Shown one piece after another: positions 1 to 8,244 of a stretch of DNA of 64,000 bases (positions within the stretch are counted from its first letter, which is position 1; each line of letters begins with the position of its first letter). The DNA is from RGIG4079 sp045646905. Lineage in GTDB: Bacteria > Bacteroidota > Bacteroidia > Bacteroidales > Muribaculaceae. The notes under the pieces are model-generated. The model was not told the DNA's origin and searched no databases. It saw only the letters and a list, made by a program, of their open reading frames with translations. Made by a program: the position numbers and the translations under genes. The DNA lies in assembly GCA_045646905.1 (NCBI GenBank), contig JAZRLP010000026.1, positions 62,001 through 126,000 of the forward strand. The letters run 5' to 3'.

Positions 1-2889
1 TGGGTCTAAGTCATATGCTATATAGTTTCTGCCTTTTATAGATTCACTAAACATAATATTATAGCGATATTGAACACTCCAATTTTCCATTACTTCATCA
101 GTAACCAATAGTGGATTAATCGCACTACCTTTTGTTCCGATAGTATTTGCATTACTCAAAGTGACAGGATTTGTTACCTCTTTAGAACCAACACGGCGTT
201 GTGCACCTAAAGGCAAAAGGTCGTCATTTTGTATCGAACTATAATCACCAAGAAGTGGATATACCGACACCGGGGTCAAACTCAATGTTGGGCAAGGAAC
301 AACCAATGTAGTAGAAATTTCTCCACTTGGCAAAACAAATGCAGTAGGCGTATCTTCTACATAGACTTTAATTTTATATGTCATATCGGGGTCAACATTG
401 TGCCACACAATTGATGGTAACTTGCCATTTTCAGTCACTGTAAACCCTGTTACTTCAACATAATAATTATTTGAAGTAGTTACACTTGCCCCATTTGCAG
501 TAAATGAAGTTGAGCCATCTTTTGCTGTTGCTGTTCCTGCCGAAGTTGTTATGCTTGTAGCTTTTTTCAACTCTGCAGCGGTAGTTGCATCAAGAGGTTC
601 AATTATCATGCGTGATAAGGTTGTGATACTTGGAGTGCCGGCCATAATAGTTGGGTCGAGTTGCACATTAAATGAATAACGAGTTTCTCCATTAGGCCCA
701 CCATTATCAGTTACTTGTTTAAATGTACCTGTTAGATAACAATCGGGAACTGCTGAAGTTTTAGTCACGACTGAACTTTCAGTACCAAAGTGGCTTGACG
801 CGTCATAAATAGGCATAACCATATATTCATAAACACGATCATAGAAGTCATTTATATTTGTTCCTCCATAAGGAGCATTGTGGTCAAATGTAAATGTTTG
901 ACCAGCATATTTACCTTCATATTCTGTTACACCAGCAAGAGTCCAAGGATATTGAGTTGCGCCATCAATAGTTTGTGCTTTCTCATAAACCGATGCACCA
1001 CTCTTTTTCACTCTGTAATACACTTGATAACGGTGAATTGTTCCACGGTCATGCTCTTGAGGAGTCCAAGAAATAGTATTAATAATATTATTGTTAACAT
1101 CCATTTTTTGGGTAACACCTGTAATTGTAACAGGGTTGTCTTGCTCTACGGCTGTAATATAATATTTTGAGAAACCTTTACCTGGCACATTGGTATAAAG
1201 AGCCAATACGTTATCATTCACACGTTCCAATTCGTTCCAACAGTTTACAGAGGTGTTGGTCGCCGTGAAATTTGTGCTATTTACTTTATTTACATAATCG
1301 TTGGTTTGCTTATTGTAGCCATAACCATAACCTACTTGTGCATAAGCGTGAGTAGGCTTACCACCACTATAAGGACATGTACGAATTTGGATTTGGCCAT
1401 CACGCATATTGAATACTATACCATTTTTTGTAAATGAAACGTCTGAAGGCCAATACTGCAACCACATGTTATGAATCAAAACGCGTTGACCTTTAATTGA
1501 GTCAACCTCTGGAACATTCATCGCATCATAACCTCTTGACATTGTATAGAGATATCGCTCATGAGTAGGAAGATAAGGAACAACATTTTTAGCAGAATTT
1601 GTTGATCCATCACTTGTCTCATAATATCGAGGGTCAAAAGTCCATTTATATGTTGGTTTAGTAACCATTTCAAAAGAACCTGAAACAGGTAATATCCAAA
1701 AATATTCAAGAGGACTATATTCACGGAACATATATTCACGAGGATATGTGCTAAACGAATATTCTCCCGGTTTATATTTTGTGCCTGACGTAGTAACCCC
1801 ACCTACCGTTACTGAATATGATGTTGATGTCATTGTCACATTCGTAGGCTTGTCATTAACATATAAGTCATAGTTAAGGTGCCAGTTAGCATATTGACCA
1901 TCGGCAAACATACTGCCAAAAGTTATACCACCATACGTAAGGAATATTTGGCCACCCCAATAACCACGGAAATATTCAGAAGGGACATCAGCATCATTGT
2001 CAAATAAATTACCTGATGCACCCAAAAAGTCAATAGGCTTCTTTACCGAACCAGCAACAGCTGAACTCCAAGCATGATAATATTCATTCACACTCCAATT
2101 CACTTGGTTTCCCACCCAGTTAGGGTTTGGGGTCGTATCGTCGTTAAAGTTTGATGCAGCAGTAGTAGTACCTATCAATTTCCCATCTGAACCAATTTTA
2201 CGGCGTTTATATGGCATTGTTTGAGTTGTCATATCCGACAAACGAGGTTCAAAGTCAATAAGTTGTCCATATTTAGCAGGGGCTCTATACACAGCAAACC
2301 CTTGTGTAGGAGTATTGATATTTGCTCCCGATACATTATTCCATTGGTGAACGATATTACCGCCCCAGTCTTGTGTTACAGAACCGATACCAGTTTGCGC
2401 TCCAGAGAAAGGATATGCAAAACCAGTTTGTCCGGGGATATCACCACACACATAGTTAAGACCTTTATGCTTGGTTGGTGTAGCTGATCCACGAAGTCCT
2501 TTTTCGGGAGTATCAGTTCCCACTTCACCAGTAAAGGTATTCCAATAGTGAATTACATTTTGTTGAGGGTTAATCCAATACACAACCCCCATAGATACAC
2601 CAAATTGACGAATCAAGAATTTCTTTGAATATCCAGTTTCATCAGTTGCAATAAAGGCATCATTAGCCTCTACGAATGGGGTATAACATTCAACCATAGG
2701 CCAGTTTGCATCACCATAACCAGTATAGGCTTCGGTATAAACAAGACCATATAATTTTTTAGTTGTCTGTTTACTATACTTCTTACTCTTAACCTCAATA
2801 TTATAGGTTGGAGTTGAAGCATTAATTTGTGGCACTCCCACGGCAGCGATTAGAGCGAGGGAAAGTGCGCCTTTTAACAGCTTTTTCAT
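1..2889 (-). CDS. Large secreted beta-rich surface protein, C-terminus outside window
   Basis: The minus strand is open from an ATG at 2889 to base 1 (963 codons, no stop), so the 3' end is missing. The N-terminus MKKLLKGALSLALIAAVGVPQ is a signal peptide. The rest is rich in Tyr, Thr, Gly and Asn, as in secreted beta-sandwich or propeller proteins, with a fibronectin-III-like stretch about residues 590-680. The last third is similar to the C-terminal half of the 1711-residue protein at 22249-27384: shared features include an ERYSF-type motif, a PTLSL/PTWSL motif, then LLGDYSS/LSGDYKS, a phrase like DDLLPLGAQRRV / DDMPMGSFRRI, and NPVTLSNAN / NPVTLSAAN. It is therefore a diverged paralogue. 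A T9SS sorting domain would be expected beyond the window edge. Function unknown; extracellular or outer-surface location is inferred. Confidence 0.85.
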   Translation of the reverse strand, partial: MKKLLKGALSLALIAAVGVPQINASTPTYNIEVKSKKYSKQTTKKLYGLVYTEAYTGYGDANWPMVECYTPFVEANDAFIATDETGYSKKFLIRQFGVSMGVVYWINPQQNVIHYWNTFTGEVGTDTPEKGLRGSATPTKHKGLNYVCGDIPGQTGFAYPFSGAQTGIGSVTQDWGGNIVHQWNNVSGANINTPTQGFAVYRAPAKYGQLIDFEPRLSDMTTQTMPYKRRKIGSDGKLIGTTTAASNFNDDTTPNPNWVGNQVNWSVNEYYHAWSSAVAGSVKKPIDFLGASGNLFDNDADVPSEYFRGYWGGQIFLTYGGITFGSMFADGQYANWHLNYDLYVNDKPTNVTMTSTSYSVTVGGVTTSGTKYKPGEYSFSTYPREYMFREYSPLEYFWILPVSGSFEMVTKPTYKWTFDPRYYETSDGSTNSAKNVVPYLPTHERYLYTMSRGYDAMNVPEVDSIKGQRVLIHNMWLQYWPSDVSFTKNGIVFNMRDGQIQIRTCPYSGGKPTHAYAQVGYGYGYNKQTNDYVNKVNSTNFTATNTSVNCWNELERVNDNVLALYTNVPGKGFSKYYITAVEQDNPVTITGVTQKMDVNNNIINTISWTPQEHDRGTIHRYQVYYRVKKSGASVYEKAQTIDGATQYPWTLAGVTEYEGKYAGQTFTFDHNAPYGGTNINDFYDRVYEYMVMPIYDASSHFGTESSVVTKTSAVPDCYLTGTFKQVTDNGGPNGETRYSFNVQLDPTIMAGTPSITTLSRMIIEPLDATTAAELKKATSITTSAGTATAKDGSTSFTANGASVTTSNNYYVEVTGFTVTENGKLPSIVWHNVDPDMTYKIKVYVEDTPTAFVLPSGEISTTLVVPCPTLSLTPVSVYPLLGDYSSIQNDDLLPLGAQRRVGSKEVTNPVTLSNANTIGTKGSAINPLLVTDEVMENWSVQYRYNIMFSESIKGRNYIAYDLDP

Positions 2890-3249
2890 AAATTAATAAT
2901 AGTAGTTGTATTTTTATTTTTTTATTTTTATGCAAATATGCTAATCATCAAATGATTAATTCGCAAAACTACATTTTTTTTAGTAAACAGCAAAGTTTTT
3001 TGCCCAAAAACATATTTTTAACACTTCTCTCTCACTGTGAAAGGGTTAAGGATGGTAATTATATGCCGTTTTTTTTAGACAGAGTGGGACTGGTTTTGAT
3101 AAATTAACCTCGCGCTGAAAGGCGCTGAAAGACGCAGAAATTTTTTGGCAGAATGACAGAAAGGGCATATTTATTCTTTAGTCTTTATTTTGACAGAATG
3201 ACAGAAAAGACATAAGGCTAACGCAGTGAAAATCAATCAAATATTTTTT

Positions 3250-3297
3250 TGTCATTCTGCACATTTTGTCATTCTGTTCTTATCTTCATAGGCGTGG
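3250..3297 (-). repeat. 48-bp dispersed repeat, inverted partner of 21789-21836
   Basis: The reverse complement of this block matches 21789-21836 at 47 of 48 positions (single A/T difference), and similarity continues about 15 bases further on one side. The two copies are 18.5 kb apart in opposite orientation, each beside a phage-like gene cluster and a large secreted protein gene. Confidence 0.85.
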
Positions 3298-3383
3298 AGT
3301 TTTTTTGAGTGAATGACAGAAAGGACATAAGAAGTTGCGCGTGAAAATTATGCATTATGAATTATAAATTATGAATTAAATTA

Positions 3384-3423
3384 GACCACCTCCCCCCTTC
3401 GTGCCAGTTACGGTGAGGTGGTC
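3384..3423 (-). terminator. Hairpin downstream of portal-like gene
   Basis: GACCACCTC at 3384-3392 pairs with GAGGTGGTC at 3415-3423. It sits just past the stop of the leftward portal-like gene, so it could end that operon. The inner sequence (CACCGTAACT...GAAG) is the same module that ends the 81-bp repeats at 20804-20884 and 21895-21975, so it may simply be part of a dispersed repeat. Confidence 0.45.
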
Positions 3424-3437
3424 GATATATATAATTT

Positions 3438-4820
3438 TCAAGAGGAGAGTATTGCTTTTTCGTTGCGAGTTGTGCGGAAGTCGTTGAACGACTCAAAGAT
3501 ATCGGCAAGGGCTATTGTGGCGTTTTTTACTTGCGATTCATAGAGCGCCGAACCAGTGGCTGGCGAGGCATTTTTACCCATCAAGGCCCCACTCACTCCC
3601 GACACATCTTCAAACAGTTTCATCTCGAGCGAAAGGAGTTCAAATGCGCCTATATTGGTGTTATTGGCAGCGATTTGTTGCGGTGGAGGGTTCCCTCCCG
3701 AGGGGTTATAGGGTATCACACTATCGCTTTTGGCCCATTGGGCAGCAATCTGCTCCCACGACATCGATTCATGGCGCTGATTGGCAGGGAAAAGCAATGC
3801 TCCCTTGGCCGAGGTGCTCATGATGTGGTCGATCATCACAATGAGTCGATTGATATAGCGTTGCTGGTCAATGACATCTTCTACAAACGAGTGCACCTCG
3901 CCATCAACCAATGGATAAAATTTCACTACAAAGGGGTGCGATCCATGGCTATAGGGTGATGGGAATGAGTCGAGCACGGTGCCGTCGGGCGCGAGGTAGT
4001 GACAATGCCAATGCGAGCCGATGTGCCATCGTGAGCTGATTGCCGGGGTGTTGTTTTTAGCCCTGCGTAGGTTTTCTTGCTCGATGTAACTACTTGAGTT
4101 GAGCGAGGTTGTATAGAAATCGCCATTAGAGGGGTCGTGACACAATAGTGACTCATCGCATTGCATAGTCCACACTTCGATAACACGACATCGGCCATGA
4201 GGTGCGTTGAGAAATTCGCCACACATTGTCACGGCATCGCTCGCATAGAGTTGGCGCAAGAGCGTGGCTCGGCGTGGGTTGCCTTGAGCAAATCGCATAA
4301 TCACATCGTTGATGCTCATATCGTGCACCATGCCCAGCAACTCTATATCCCACCCACGAGGGTCGGCAAAATCGTTGACAAAGAAATGCGAGGGGTTAAC
4401 ATTGTCGATCCACACGGCAGTGCCAGCACGCCGTGTTTCGTGCGACACGCGCTGTATGGCACACCCCGATATGAGAAACTCTTCGAGCAGACGGCTATCG
4501 AGTTCGTCAAGGTTATTGAGTTGTGATATTGCCTTGAGTTGTGGCGATGGCGATGTGGCATCGAGCAATGAGTTGCGAAAACGCCCCACCACGCATTTCA
4601 CCAATTGGCGAATGAGGTTGTTAGTCATAGGTCGTTTGCCACTTTTTATGGCAAACTCCCCTTCGGTGACAACAGCGCCCGAGTCGTCAACGACTGGGTC
4701 GTTCCATTGCTGTCCGTAGGTGTATTGCTTGTAACGGTTGCGATTGGCTCGCATGGTAGCGCCATTGCGCCATGCTCGTTGTGCCAATGCAAGTATTTGT
4801 TCATTTTTAGGTAAATACAT
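3438..4820 (-). CDS. Phage portal-like protein
   Basis: The 460-residue product resembles Bacteroidales phage portal proteins: an N-terminal block (about 20-90) with RNRYKQYTYGQQW and RPMTNNLIRQLVKCVVGRFR, then in the middle a PSHFFVNDFADPRGWD segment, and about 330-390 the QQRYINRLIVMIDHI helix with the GALLFP segment typical of the portal clip/wing region. I chose the ATG at 4820 (MYLPKNEQILALAQRAW) rather than the one at 4850, because the extra ten codons fall in a low-complexity CTCAATTCTCAAC repeat. It is shorter than most portals (500-750 residues) and stops soon after FNDFRTTRNEKAILSS, so C-terminal truncation is possible. It is the last gene of a four-gene leftward operon, with no terminase or tail genes nearby. 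The portal call is moderately confident; whether it works in a particle is unknown. Confidence 0.65.
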   Translation of the reverse strand: MYLPKNEQILALAQRAWRNGATMRANRNRYKQYTYGQQWNDPVVDDSGAVVTEGEFAIKSGKRPMTNNLIRQLVKCVVGRFRNSLLDATSPSPQLKAISQLNNLDELDSRLLEEFLISGCAIQRVSHETRRAGTAVWIDNVNPSHFFVNDFADPRGWDIELLGMVHDMSINDVIMRFAQGNPRRATLLRQLYASDAVTMCGEFLNAPHGRCRVIEVWTMQCDESLLCHDPSNGDFYTTSLNSSSYIEQENLRRAKNNTPAISSRWHIGSHWHCHYLAPDGTVLDSFPSPYSHGSHPFVVKFYPLVDGEVHSFVEDVIDQQRYINRLIVMIDHIMSTSAKGALLFPANQRHESMSWEQIAAQWAKSDSVIPYNPSGGNPPPQQIAANNTNIGAFELLSLEMKLFEDVSGVSGALMGKNASPATGSALYESQVKNATIALADIFESFNDFRTTRNEKAILSS

Positions 4821-4962
4821 AGAGAGTTGAGAATTGAGAGTTGTTTTCACGCAGAAATCACAGAAATGCGCAGATTTTTTTTTAGACAGAATGAGCAGAA
4901 TGACAAAATTATAGCTCCCTTTTAATTTTTAATTATTCTGCGTCTTTCTATGTGAGAAGGGT

Positions 4963-5487
4963 TTAAATAGTGGCGAGGGCTGATTCGTCCATTTCATATG
5001 TTCCGTCGGTAGGTTCCATCACAGCCATTGCTCGTGTTATCGACACATCGCCCGGGGGCAATGAATAGATATAGAGCGTGTTATGATGTTTCACCACCAC
5101 CGGTTGCGCGCACCCTCCTCGAGAAAAAGGATTATGTTGCAATAGTGCATCGTAGCTATCGACATCATCGATGATGCGTGCCGGGCGATCCCACCCCGAG
5201 AGTTGAAACTCCACTATTCGCCTACAGTTTTGAGGCAAAATCACCGTTGCCGTTGAGTCGTCCTTCGTCACAAGGGCTATTTCACTGGCAATGTTGGTGG
5301 TGGCAAGCATTTCAATGGGAGCAGTGTTGAGCAACGACAGATACCAGTCGCGTATCTCAAGTCGCAATAGTGCGTCGAGGTCAACTCCGTCGCTACGAGT
5401 TATCACACAATCGGCTCGAAGGGGTTCAAAACCCCGGCGCAGTTTCCACTGCGCCAGCATTTCGGTAGAGGATAGTTTTATTTTCAT
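4963..5487 (-). CDS. Phage connector/adaptor-like protein
   Basis: This 174-residue protein has no motif I can name. Its start overlaps the stop of the capsid gene in an ATGA, so the two are translationally coupled, and it lies between capsid and portal genes where head-completion or head-tail adaptor proteins usually sit. It has an acidic helical N-terminal half (about 35-60, DLDALLRLEIRDWYLSLL), followed by beta-rich sequence (ATVILPQNCRRIVEFQLSGW) and a C-terminal stretch ending DESALATI. The role is inferred only from position and coupling. No signal peptide or membrane helix is visible, so it should be cytoplasmic. Confidence 0.55.
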   Translation of the reverse strand: MKIKLSSTEMLAQWKLRRGFEPLRADCVITRSDGVDLDALLRLEIRDWYLSLLNTAPIEMLATTNIASEIALVTKDDSTATVILPQNCRRIVEFQLSGWDRPARIIDDVDSYDALLQHNPFSRGGCAQPVVVKHHNTLYIYSLPPGDVSITRAMAVMEPTDGTYEMDESALATI

Positions 5488-6908
5488 GCTTGAGTGGTTT
5501 CAATGACACGCATATGGGCTTGAGGATAACGCAACACCAGGCAGCTCGCCTCGGTTACCACGATAGCATCGGTATTGCGCACACCACTTCGACGCAAATC
5601 GAGTTTTTCGGCACGGAAAGGCACATGGCAATATTTGGTGATATACTCGGGGTCAACGACAAAGCCGTCGTTATAGTGACCACATTGGTCAAATACCTCG
5701 GAGTGAAGCACATAAAGAGTGCCAAACTTTGAGCGCAACTCGGTGAAATCGATGCCCCATTTTGTCACGGTGTCGTTGGCTGTTATCACCTTGTTATAGT
5801 CGAGTTTGTTGATGAGTTCGATGAGCCCGGTGCCTCCGATGAGGATTTTGCGATTAGAGCCAGCATTAGCGGTGAAAGCATCACGACAAAGGTCAATAAC
5901 CGAGTTGGCGTCAAACTTCTCTTTAGAGTATTTAAACTCTTTGCCGGCTTGATCCCAGATGCCTCCAGTGAGCAAGATTTCCTCTTTTTTCACTGCGTCG
6001 TAGATGCGTGCACGCGAGCCAAACAAGAAACTCTTTTCCATGCCCAACCGCATGTCGATGATTGCAGCTTCTTCTTGGTCGGAGAAGTTCCAGCCCACCT
6101 CTTTGTTGGCAATCTTTTGGAAGGTGCTTTGTTCCACTTGTGCCTTGAATATCTGACAGTTGTTTTGCATCTTCACTGGTAGAGCCTCAAATTGAGCAGT
6201 CTGCACATCGAGTTCGCTTGCAGCGCGCCCCATTCTTATCAATTTGCTACCGCGAGGAATGTTGGGCACATAGTGGCGACTTCCTGAAATGGATTTACCA
6301 TTTACGGCGATAACTTTTAGCCCACCAAGGTTCTCTTTGCTCAATACATATAGCACCAATGCACCTTCAAGATTTAGTCCTTCGGCGTCATAACCTTTCA
6401 CCTCGGGCACAAGGATGGTTTCGGAAGGCTCGAAGATGTCATCGTTGTCGGTGTAGATTGTAGCGATGTGAAAATCGCCACTCTTCCCCTCGGCCGACTC
6501 TTCGTCGTAGGTTTCGCTCATAGTGGTTTCGGTGGGCTTGGTATCGACCGAGTAGTAATCGACAATCATGCTGCCACTTGAACGACTACCTCCGAAACGC
6601 GACAATTGGTCGATAGGTGTTGACATGGGGCGAATTTTCACGATGCGCTCATCGATTTCGTTTCGCAACAACTCGGGAGAGGCTGTGTTGGTGAGCGATG
6701 TGGTCAATGGTCCACCCGACACATGTTTACCACCCGCCGTCCCGGCAATTATCGTGGCCGATGCCATTGACACATCTCCGTCGCCAGCAATTATCCACCA
6801 TAGTATAATCGCAACCATGGCGATAAAGGTGTAGATTCCATACTTGTTTGCAAGCCATTCAACGGCTTTGCCAAAAAATTTCATGATTTGTTCTTTAAGT
6901 TGATTCAT
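5484..6908 (-). CDS. HK97/SU10-type major capsid protein with N-terminal membrane helix
   Basis: The 474-residue product carries features of the SU10/crAss-like major capsid family: SPELLRNEIDERIVKIRPMS followed by TPIDQLSRFGGSRSS near residues 80-115, a central EVGWNFSDQEEAAIIDMRLGMEKSFLFG, then NRKILIGGTGLIELI and a C-terminal VVDPEYITKYCHVPF. Unlike phage capsid proteins, residues 24-41 (GIYTFIAMVAIILWWIIA) form a clear transmembrane helix after an amphipathic segment, joined by a Gly/Ala/Thr-rich linker. I chose the ATG at 6908 (MNQLKEQIMKFF); the longer start at 6956 would only add residues encoded by a CTCAATTCTCAA-like repeat and would overlap the upstream gene. A membrane-tethered capsid suggests domestication or an unusual particle assembled at the membrane; that is inference. 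Confidence 0.72.
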   Translation of the reverse strand: MNQLKEQIMKFFGKAVEWLANKYGIYTFIAMVAIILWWIIAGDGDVSMASATIIAGTAGGKHVSGGPLTTSLTNTASPELLRNEIDERIVKIRPMSTPIDQLSRFGGSRSSGSMIVDYYSVDTKPTETTMSETYDEESAEGKSGDFHIATIYTDNDDIFEPSETILVPEVKGYDAEGLNLEGALVLYVLSKENLGGLKVIAVNGKSISGSRHYVPNIPRGSKLIRMGRAASELDVQTAQFEALPVKMQNNCQIFKAQVEQSTFQKIANKEVGWNFSDQEEAAIIDMRLGMEKSFLFGSRARIYDAVKKEEILLTGGIWDQAGKEFKYSKEKFDANSVIDLCRDAFTANAGSNRKILIGGTGLIELINKLDYNKVITANDTVTKWGIDFTELRSKFGTLYVLHSEVFDQCGHYNDGFVVDPEYITKYCHVPFRAEKLDLRRSGVRNTDAIVVTEASCLVLRYPQAHMRVIETTQA

Positions 6909-6939
6909 AGTAATAAAAAATTGAGAGTTAAGAATTAAA

Positions 6940-7449
6940 TTAGTTTTCCCACACACTGCGGCGAGGATGATTGAGGATTGTTGTTTCGATAACTGGTGCG
7001 CGGCGTTCTCCTCTATGTTGCAACTGGTCGAGGTCGCGCATCTTCATCTCGATTTGCTCATTGCGACCACGGAGATAACCTCGTTGCTCGGCTTCAGCCA
7101 CAAGACTTTCAACATCTTGAGCCGATTGCGCATCGGTTGAAGCTTCGGCCGGGAAATACTTTGCCGAGGCTTCGCCCACATTCATTCCGGCAAGGATGTC
7201 GATGAGAAAATGTCCCACTCGGGCATCTTTCATCATGGCTTGCACCACATCATCGATACGGGGCGCTGTTTCAACGATTTCGGCTACCGACTCGGCAGTG
7301 TCTTCAATAGTATTAACTGTGGTGGTAACTGCTTCGACAGTTTCGGCTACGGTTTCGACTGTTGACTCAACGGCATCGCCCACTTTGTCGGCAATCTCTC
7401 GAGCCTTACCGACAACTGAATTGATTGTTTCGCTAAATTTGTTTTTCAT
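6940..7449 (-). CDS. Scaffold-like amphipathic coiled-coil protein
   Basis: This 169-residue protein begins with about 65 residues of apolipoprotein-like amphipathic repeats (VESTVETVAETVEAVTTTV) rich in Glu, Val and Thr, then a central HFLIDILAGMNVGEASAKYF segment and a charged C-terminal helix (GYLRGRNEQIEMKMRDLDQL). Position directly before the capsid gene and high helical charge fit a scaffolding protein; the 11-residue-periodic N-terminus could also bind membrane, which would match the membrane helix in the capsid protein. It is the first gene of the operon, behind a TAACTTTG promoter box at 7504-7511. Scaffold function is an inference from order and composition. Confidence 0.5.
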   Translation of the reverse strand: MKNKFSETINSVVGKAREIADKVGDAVESTVETVAETVEAVTTTVNTIEDTAESVAEIVETAPRIDDVVQAMMKDARVGHFLIDILAGMNVGEASAKYFPAEASTDAQSAQDVESLVAEAEQRGYLRGRNEQIEMKMRDLDQLQHRGERRAPVIETTILNHPRRSVWEN

Positions 7450-7503
7450 TTTGTGTTGTTTAATGGATTAAATAATTAATTGGAGTTGATTGCAATCACG
7501 ATG

Positions 7504-7511
7504 CAAAGTTA
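7504..7511 (-). promoter_or_regulatory. Minus-7 box of the capsid/portal operon
   Basis: TAACTTTG on the minus strand followed by CATC matches the Bacteroidetes TAnnTTTG consensus, 55 bases upstream of the scaffold-like gene. No good TTTG is seen at the expected minus-33 distance. Confidence 0.55.
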
Positions 7512-7647
7512 CGGCGCCACAAAGGCGAAAAATTGCGATAATGTACACACTCAAAAATTTAACATTTCCTAACATCTCGAAGACACCTCAACCGACGCAC
7601 TACTGAAAAAAATATGCATTATGAACTACGCATTATGAATTATTTAC

Positions 7648-7655
7648 TATCTTTG
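7648..7655 (+). promoter_or_regulatory. Minus-7 box for the 7687 gene
   Basis: TATCTTTG is a perfect Bacteroidetes minus-7 box, 31 bases before the ATG at 7687. The minus-33 element is weak. Divergent from the promoter at 7504-7511. Confidence 0.6.
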
Positions 7656-7686
7656 CATTAAACTATGTAATCTTAAGGAAATTATT

Positions 7687-8190
7687 ATGGGTTCACATCA
7701 CAGAAGATCACGACGAAAAAAGTCACTGTTGCCTCGATTGTCAACCGTGGCGCTTCTCATTGTCATAGGAGTTGCAATATGGTTTTTCAAAGAGGTGTAT
7801 ATGGCCAAGGAAGATGTTGCCAACAAGGAACAGATATCGATGGAGCATGCATTGGTGAAACGACAAGCGGCACCGCTTATCGATGCCATAAACCAGGCGC
7901 TTTGTGCCGATAGCATAGCGGTTGACCAACGGGCATCGTCAATGAAAACCACTATCGACAGTACATTGATAGCAAGGCTTGACACATTTATGGTAAAAAA
8001 CAATCGATATGCACACTTGAGTGATGTCATTGAGGAAGAGGTATTATTGCCCTTGAACAATGACACTGCAAAAGTCAACTACAGCGACTCGCTTGTGGCA
8101 TTATTGAACGAATATAACAAGGTGGAACAGCTTTCAATAGCCGATTCGTGCCTTGTGATTGCTAAAAATTTAGCTAACAAAAATAATTAA
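7687..8190 (+). CDS. Single-pass membrane protein of unknown function
   Basis: The 167-residue protein has a very basic N-terminus (HHRRSRRKKS), one transmembrane helix at about residues 18-35 (STVALLIVIGVAIWFF), and a helical, mostly acidic domain afterwards, so the C-terminal part should lie in the periplasm. I do not recognise the family. It is divergent from the capsid/portal operon and 54 bases upstream of slyD with no terminator in between, so it may be co-transcribed with slyD. Whether it belongs to the capsid system or to the housekeeping side is not clear from sequence. Confidence 0.7.
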   Translation: MGSHHRRSRRKKSLLPRLSTVALLIVIGVAIWFFKEVYMAKEDVANKEQISMEHALVKRQAAPLIDAINQALCADSIAVDQRASSMKTTIDSTLIARLDTFMVKNNRYAHLSDVIEEEVLLPLNNDTAKVNYSDSLVALLNEYNKVEQLSIADSCLVIAKNLANKNN

Positions 8191-8199
8191 TATAAACCC

Positions 8200-8232
8200 A
8201 TGAAGATACTGAACAAAATTCAGTACTTCTAA
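8200..8232 (+). promoter_or_regulatory. Possible 10-codon leader ORF with hairpin before slyD
   Basis: ATG at 8200 opens a short frame MKILNKIQYF ending at TAA 8230-8232, 12 bases before the slyD start. Inside it TACTGAA (8207-8213) pairs with TTCAGTA (8219-8225). This could be a leader peptide or chance; no start signal is visible. Confidence 0.25.
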
Positions 8233-8244
8233 CAAGAAAGAATT

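Larger units (their letters stand above)
2890..3437. other. Repeat-rich intergenic region between secreted giant and portal-like gene
   Basis: I see no gene here. The stretch holds several copies of the words CAGAATGACAGAAA and TGTCATTCTG, a 48-base block (3250-3297) that recurs inverted at 21789-21836, a TGCATTATGAATTATAAATT-type AT-rich repeat near 3350-3378, and a hairpin at 3384-3423. A possible minus-7 box TAGTTTTG for the leftward gene lies around 2970 on the minus strand, with low confidence. Confidence 0.6.

Noticed and set aside
880..1170. ORFs on the plus strand in 229-2487
   Set aside because: They are shadows of the long leftward frame from 2889 to 1, which has a signal peptide and homology to the 22249 protein.
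3515..4719. Plus- and minus-strand ORFs of 60-142 codons inside the portal-like gene
   Set aside because: Overlapping frames in reverse of a coherent 460-codon frame with portal-like motifs.
4821..4850. Upstream ATG of portal-like gene at 4850
   Set aside because: The added residues derive from a CTCAATTCTCAA-type repeat, so the ATG at 4820 is preferred.
3438..7449. Complete prophage
   Set aside because: No integrase, terminase, tail or replication gene is seen in or around the cluster; only head-type genes are present.
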